This document shows positions 23,389 through 26,755 of a stretch of DNA of 26,755 bases, piece after piece. Both the position numbers and the translations under genes were made by a program. How positions within the stretch are numbered: the stretch's first letter is position 1; each line of letters starts with the position of its first letter. Below the pieces are notes generated by a model. The model made no database searches. It was not told the DNA's origin and saw nothing but the letters and a program-made list of their open reading frames with translations. Source of the stretch: JABHCC01 sp034658635 (GTDB taxonomy: Bacteria > Bacteroidota > Bacteroidia > Bacteroidales > UBA12481); NCBI GenBank assembly GCA_034658635.1, contig JAYEFL010000338.1, positions 1-26,755 of the forward strand, written 5' to 3'.

Positions 23389-24634
23389 CTATTTGTCCTC
23401 CTACTTTTATCATATCACTATAAAATTCGGGATAAGATTTGGATATACAATCAGCTCCTATAATTTCTATTGGAACTTTCCCCGGTAGTGCAACAACTGT
23501 TGCTGCCATGGCAATACGATGATCATTGTGTGAATCTATACAAGCTTTCTGAATTTCTGCCTGTCCCTGAATGATCATTTCATCTCCTGAAATTTGTATT
23601 TGAACACCCAGCTTACCCATTTCTTTCAGAAGGACATCAGCCCGATTACTCTCTTTATGGATCAGGCGGTTTACACCTGAAATCTTGCTAACACCTACGC
23701 AATGAGCTGCTAAGGCAACCAGTGGTGGAAAAAGATCAGGACAATGAGTTGCATCCATGCTGAATGCTTTAAGTTCTGCTCTGGAGCAATGGATTCTTTT
23801 TTCACCAATTGTGAGATTTGCCCCTGATTGTATTAGTGCGGATATGATTTCACGATCTGCCTGGAATGAATTAGTATTCAAACCAGAGATATCCACCTCA
23901 CCGGCAATAGCACCAGCTACGAATAAAAAGGCTGCCCCTGACCAATCTCCTTCAATGACATAATCATGGGGATAGTATGCTTGCCTACCCGGAATCCTGA
24001 ATTCCTGATATTCTGAGTTGCTTACATTGACACCAAAATGCTCCATGATGCTCAGTGTCATATCGATATATGGAATGCTTTGTAAAGACCTTACCCTTAC
24101 AAGCGAATCATTCTCAGCGAGTGGAAGAGCCATGATAAGACCTGTAAGCACCTGAGAGGAAAGACTTCCGTCAATTTTGATCTCTCCTCCTTTGATGGGC
24201 CCCCTGACTTTTACTGGCAGAAATCCATTATTCGTTTCGCAGCTTACTCCTGAGGAAGAAAGAGCCTCGCTAATTAAGCTCATTGGTCTGTTTAGCAGTG
24301 AACCTGTGCCATTAAGAATAATCTCACCATTGTGCAGTGCGGCAATGGATGCAAACATACGGATACCAAGTCCGGCTTCTCCAAAATCCAGGGTTTTTTC
24401 TAATGGTGCTAATCCTCCATGAATAATAAGTCTGTCACCAAAATCCTCCAAAGTTGCTCCTAAACCCTGAATTACCTGCATGGCGGCCAGAGCATCATCG
24501 CACCGGCTGGGGTTTCGGATTATTGTTGTGCCATCAGCCAGCAAAGCCGCCGCCAGAGCTCTCTGAGCAAAACTCTTAGAGGCCGGGGCTTGTAGCGTTC
24601 CGCGCATTATTGACGGTTGTACTGTAATATTCAT
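23381..24634 (-). CDS. aroA: 3-phosphoshikimate 1-carboxyvinyltransferase (EPSP synthase)
   Basis: The gene encodes 417 residues and transfers enolpyruvyl from PEP to shikimate-3-phosphate. Visible motifs are APASKSFAQRALAAALL (PEP/S3P-binding Lys 20), LDFGEAGLGIRMFASIAAL for the catalytic GNAGTT-like loop (here GEAGLGIR), IDGSLSSQVLTGLIMALPLA (S3P-binding SSQ), the domain-closing HKESNRADVLLKEM and SHNDHRIAMAATVVAL. GEAGLGIR is a variant of the usual GNAGTAMR loop and has Gly-Leu-Gly where Thr-Ala or Thr-Thr is common, so kinetic or glyphosate-response differences are possible (inference). The C-terminal KSYPEFYSDM fits. The gene is 16 bp after the aroF-pheA fusion stop and overlaps aroC. 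Confidence 0.94.
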   Translation of the reverse strand: MNITVQPSIMRGTLQAPASKSFAQRALAAALLADGTTIIRNPSRCDDALAAMQVIQGLGATLEDFGDRLIIHGGLAPLEKTLDFGEAGLGIRMFASIAALHNGEIILNGTGSLLNRPMSLISEALSSSGVSCETNNGFLPVKVRGPIKGGEIKIDGSLSSQVLTGLIMALPLAENDSLVRVRSLQSIPYIDMTLSIMEHFGVNVSNSEYQEFRIPGRQAYYPHDYVIEGDWSGAAFLFVAGAIAGEVDISGLNTNSFQADREIISALIQSGANLTIGEKRIHCSRAELKAFSMDATHCPDLFPPLVALAAHCVGVSKISGVNRLIHKESNRADVLLKEMGKLGVQIQISGDEMIIQGQAEIQKACIDSHNDHRIAMAATVVALPGKVPIEIIGADCISKSYPEFYSDMIKVGGQIDE

Positions 24635-24650
24635 CAGAGCCTAAAGATAC

Positions 24651-25733
24651 TTATTGATTCATAATTCTGGTCTGAGTATTAATCGACTCCTGGTGGATAG
24701 CTGAAAATATCTTTTTAATAAATACAGCCGATAAATTTTTCTCTCCCCCTGCAGCAATACTCTTTTCCAGAATACTGTCCCATCTCCCTGACTGAAGTAT
24801 TGTTACGCTATTTTCTTTCTTACACTCGCCAATTTTTTCTGAAACCTTCATCCGGCTTTCTAAAACTCGCATGAGCTCATCATCAAGACGATCAATCTCT
24901 GACCTATATCCTTCCAGGTGCTGCAGGAAACCATTGCTTCCGGGATCCACTCTTCTGAGAACCAGGTTGCTAATCAGGGTATTGAGCTCTTCAGGAGTTA
25001 TCTGTTGCCGTGCATCTGACCATGCTTTTGCAGGATTAATGTGTGATTCGATCATCAATCCTTCCATGTTCAGATCCATGGCCCGTTGTGATATTTCTTG
25101 TAGTAATTCTGATTTGCCGGCGATATGACTGGGGTCACAAAAGATAGGTAAATCTGGACGTCTTCTTTTTAGTTCAATAGGTAACTGCCAGTTAGGAGCA
25201 TTCCTGAATTTTGTTTCAGCATAGCTTGAAAACCCACGGTGAATGGCTGCGATCCTGGTAATCCCGGCAGAAGCCAGTCGCTCAATTGCCCCACACCAAA
25301 GTTCCACATCCGGGTTGATTGGATTCTTAACCATAACAGGGATATCAACTCCTTCCAATGCATCAGCGATTTCCTGAACAGCAAAAGGATTGGCCGTAGT
25401 TCTGGCTCCTATCCAGAGGATATCCACACCATATTTAATTGCTTCGAAAACATGTTTGCTGTTTGCCACTTCGGTGGAAGTTTTCAAGCCTGTTTCTTCT
25501 TTTACTTTTTTCAACCATTTTAGCCCATTTACTCCAACTCCTTCAAAGCTTCCGGGACGAGTTCTTGGTTTCCATATTCCTGCACGATACACCTGAGCTC
25601 GTGTGTTCAAAAGCCTTCTGGCCGTTTCCATTACCTGTTCTTCTGATTCTGCTGAACAAGGACCAGCAATAAGCAGTGGTCGTTCTGTTTCTAATCCCCA
25701 CTCATCGAGTGATGCTAATTGAATATTCTTCAT
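24651..25733 (-). CDS. Bifunctional DAHP synthase / chorismate mutase
   Basis: The gene encodes 360 residues. Residues 1-260 are a type I-beta DAHP synthase (KDO8P-like fold): PLLIAGPCSAESEEQ (motif at 24-29), YRAGIWKPRTRPGSFEGVG, KTSTEVANSKH, MVKNPINPDVELWCGAIERL, AAIHRGFSSY, FCDPSHIAGKSELL. This part makes 3-deoxy-7-phosphoheptulonate from PEP and erythrose-4-phosphate. Residues about 268-355 are an AroQ-type chorismate mutase: LEGYRSEIDRLDDELMRVLE, SRMKVSEKIGECKKENSVTI, WDSILEKSI. In this fusion class the mutase often acts as both catalyst and allosteric sensor for prephenate; that is known for related enzymes, not shown here. The start overlaps tyrA by 4 bp (ATGA). The same fusion precedes tyrA or pheA in many Bacteroidota. 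Confidence 0.94.
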   Translation of the reverse strand: MKNIQLASLDEWGLETERPLLIAGPCSAESEEQVMETARRLLNTRAQVYRAGIWKPRTRPGSFEGVGVNGLKWLKKVKEETGLKTSTEVANSKHVFEAIKYGVDILWIGARTTANPFAVQEIADALEGVDIPVMVKNPINPDVELWCGAIERLASAGITRIAAIHRGFSSYAETKFRNAPNWQLPIELKRRRPDLPIFCDPSHIAGKSELLQEISQRAMDLNMEGLMIESHINPAKAWSDARQQITPEELNTLISNLVLRRVDPGSNGFLQHLEGYRSEIDRLDDELMRVLESRMKVSEKIGECKKENSVTILQSGRWDSILEKSIAAGGEKNLSAVFIKKIFSAIHQESINTQTRIMNQ

Positions 25734-26578
25734 GAGAATTGTGTTAATGTTTTTTGAATGATATTTGCTTCCAGAATAAGTTCTTCCACACGCATGTCAT
25801 TGCCTTCCGCTATGGCATCCTTGAATTCAGTCATTTTATTGATATATGTATCCATCACTTCTATGACATTTTCTCTGTTTTGGCTGAAAATAGGAACCCA
25901 CATGGATGCTGCTGAGGCCGCTAGTCTGGCTGTGCTGTCAAAGCCCCCGCTGGCCAGATTAAAAATATTTTTTTCATTTTTCTCTTTGTCCAGAACAGTC
26001 AGGGCCAGAGCAAAAGAGGTCAGATGAGAGATATGTGAAACATAGGCAGCATGTGAATCATGTTCACGCGCATTCATAAAGACCAGGCGCATATTGACAG
26101 CCATATACATTTTGGTTACGGTTTCCAGAGCTTTCGGACTGGCATCTGCCATATCACAGATGATACCTACTTTTTTTGCAAATAAACCGGTGACAGCAGC
26201 TTCTGGTCCTGAAAATTCGGTTCCGGCCATCGGGTGAGAAGGAACGTAATTACCTCTCTTGGGATGATTCCTGACACTCTCAATAATCTCCAGTTTGGAC
26301 GATCCCATGTCTGTTACGGTTTGATGGGTGACATAATCCAGAATGAGGGGAAGCAATTCCTTAATTCCGTCTACAGGGATGGCCAAAACAATAAGGTCAG
26401 CCTCCTGTATGCCCGAATGCAGTTTCATAACTTCATCCACTATGCCTCTTTCCATAGCCTGATCGCGGTGACCAGGGTTTTTATCTACGCCGATAATGCG
26501 ATCTGTGAAGCGCCTGGCTTTGAGATCCAGAGCCAGGGAGCCGCCTATTAATCCTAGTCCTATTATTGTTACTGTCAT
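25730..26578 (-). CDS. tyrA: Prephenate dehydrogenase
   Basis: The gene encodes 282 residues and oxidises prephenate to 4-hydroxyphenylpyruvate with NAD(P)+. The N-terminal Rossmann motif is VTIIGLGLIGGSLALDL (GxGxxG at 7-12) with D at the end of strand two (GVDKNP). Other motifs are IVLAIPVDGIKELLP, VTDMGSSKLEIIESV, VPSHPMAGTEFSGPEAA (catalytic His region) and HDSHAAYVSHISHLTSFALA. A usual C-terminal ACT domain is absent, so feedback would come through the aroF-pheA partner. It is encoded after the aminotransferase, with an 84-bp gap holding the TNNTTCG array. Confidence 0.95.
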   Translation of the reverse strand: MTVTIIGLGLIGGSLALDLKARRFTDRIIGVDKNPGHRDQAMERGIVDEVMKLHSGIQEADLIVLAIPVDGIKELLPLILDYVTHQTVTDMGSSKLEIIESVRNHPKRGNYVPSHPMAGTEFSGPEAAVTGLFAKKVGIICDMADASPKALETVTKMYMAVNMRLVFMNAREHDSHAAYVSHISHLTSFALALTVLDKEKNEKNIFNLASGGFDSTARLAASAASMWVPIFSQNRENVIEVMDTYINKMTEFKDAIAEGNDMRVEELILEANIIQKTLTQFS

Positions 26579-26582
26579 TTTT

Positions 26583-26670
26583 TATTTCGTCAGTCGTTAG
26601 TCTTTCGTTATCGTTTTTCGTTTTTCGTCTTTCGTTTTTCGTTTTTCGTTATTCGTTATTCGTCATTCGT
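26583..26670. repeat. Long 7-bp tandem array, TNNTTCG type
   Basis: About twelve units, mostly 7 bp, with consensus T(T/C/A)(T/A)TTCG: for example TCTTTCG, TTTTTCG repeatedly, TTATTCG twice, TCATTCG. A few units are 6 bp or carry CAGTCG. It fills nearly all of the space between tyrA and the upstream aminotransferase, and its left-strand reading supplies the aminotransferase stop codon (TCA, 26663-26665). Confidence 0.85.
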
Positions 26671-26755
26671 TTTTTAATCTTGCTATAGCCTTGCGGATTA
26701 CTTCTTCTGGTTGGCATAGGCTTGCTCTTACGTGTCTTTTCCCTTTTGATCCGAA
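26663..26755 (-). CDS. PLP aminotransferase of the aromatic operon, C-terminus only
   Basis: Thirty codons plus stop, running off the right edge: FGSKGKRHVRASLCQPEEVI followed by RKAIARLKNE. Class I/II aminotransferases of the aspartate / LL-diaminopimelate type end in FG..G.GYVR.SLC...E.L..A..RI, which fits well. In Bacteroidota an aminotransferase of this kind commonly lies between pheA and the DAHP synthase/chorismate mutase gene; its role would be transamination of prephenate, phenylpyruvate or a related keto acid. Its last two codons and the stop are formed by repeat units of the adjacent array. Confidence 0.7.
   Translation of the reverse strand, partial: FGSKGKRHVRASLCQPEEVIRKAIARLKNE

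Overview
The window looks like Bacteroidota DNA. The evidence is an AT-rich sequence, weak or absent Shine-Dalgarno sites, TAnnTTTG-type promoter elements, a DUF4249 lipoprotein paired with a TonB-dependent receptor carrying a carboxypeptidase-D-like N-terminal domain, a 6-bladed beta-propeller lipoprotein, an UpxY/NusG-like fragment, and the aminotransferase-tyrA-(DAHP synthase/chorismate mutase) gene order. Genus cannot be fixed from what is visible.

Left part (1-8.5 kb) is accessory. It holds the first 25 codons of a probable ECF sigma factor (-), a tiny Gly/Pro-rich peptide ORF followed by a hairpin, a perfect 14-bp inverted repeat in front of a truncated NusG-like gene, an unrecognised lipoprotein, and the DUF4249/TonB-receptor pair whose receptor has an extra C-terminal beta-rich domain. 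A 59-codon copy of the 3' end of the SUI1-like gene follows. Then come a beta-propeller lipoprotein and a translationally coupled pair: a zinc-finger-like mini-protein and a truncated rhodanese. The SUI1 tail fragment and the intact SUI1-like gene bracket this 2.2-kb stretch as diverged direct repeats.

Middle part (8.5-15.9 kb) is a tight minus-strand series. In transcription order it reads: a kinase/class-III aminotransferase fusion, two YdbS/YdbT-type bacterial PH-domain membrane proteins, an NCS1 permease, a class I/II PLP aminotransferase and the SUI1-like factor. The fusion gene is riddled with short tandem arrays of 7-8 bp units that stay in frame, and it ends inside a ten-copy 11-bp array.

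The 16-20.8 kb part has a DUF1573 protein (-), a metallophosphoesterase lipoprotein (+), an XRE regulator with a membrane C-terminus (-), a DUF2807/GIN adhesin-like protein (+) and a pirin (-). A nearly identical roughly 90-bp block containing CGACATATTACGACA lies upstream of the phosphoesterase and again in the divergent region between the XRE and DUF2807 genes. It is a candidate shared operator.

Right part (20.8-26.8 kb) is a sodium/neurotransmitter-type symporter (+) converging on the aromatic amino acid operon (-): aminotransferase C-terminus, tyrA, aroF-pheA fusion, aroA, aroC. Its coding regions overlap or nearly touch from tyrA onward.

The strongest unexplained signal is the set of short tandem arrays: mostly 7-bp period, several unrelated unit sequences, both intergenic and in frame within genes. 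They repeatedly supply start or stop codons at gene borders.
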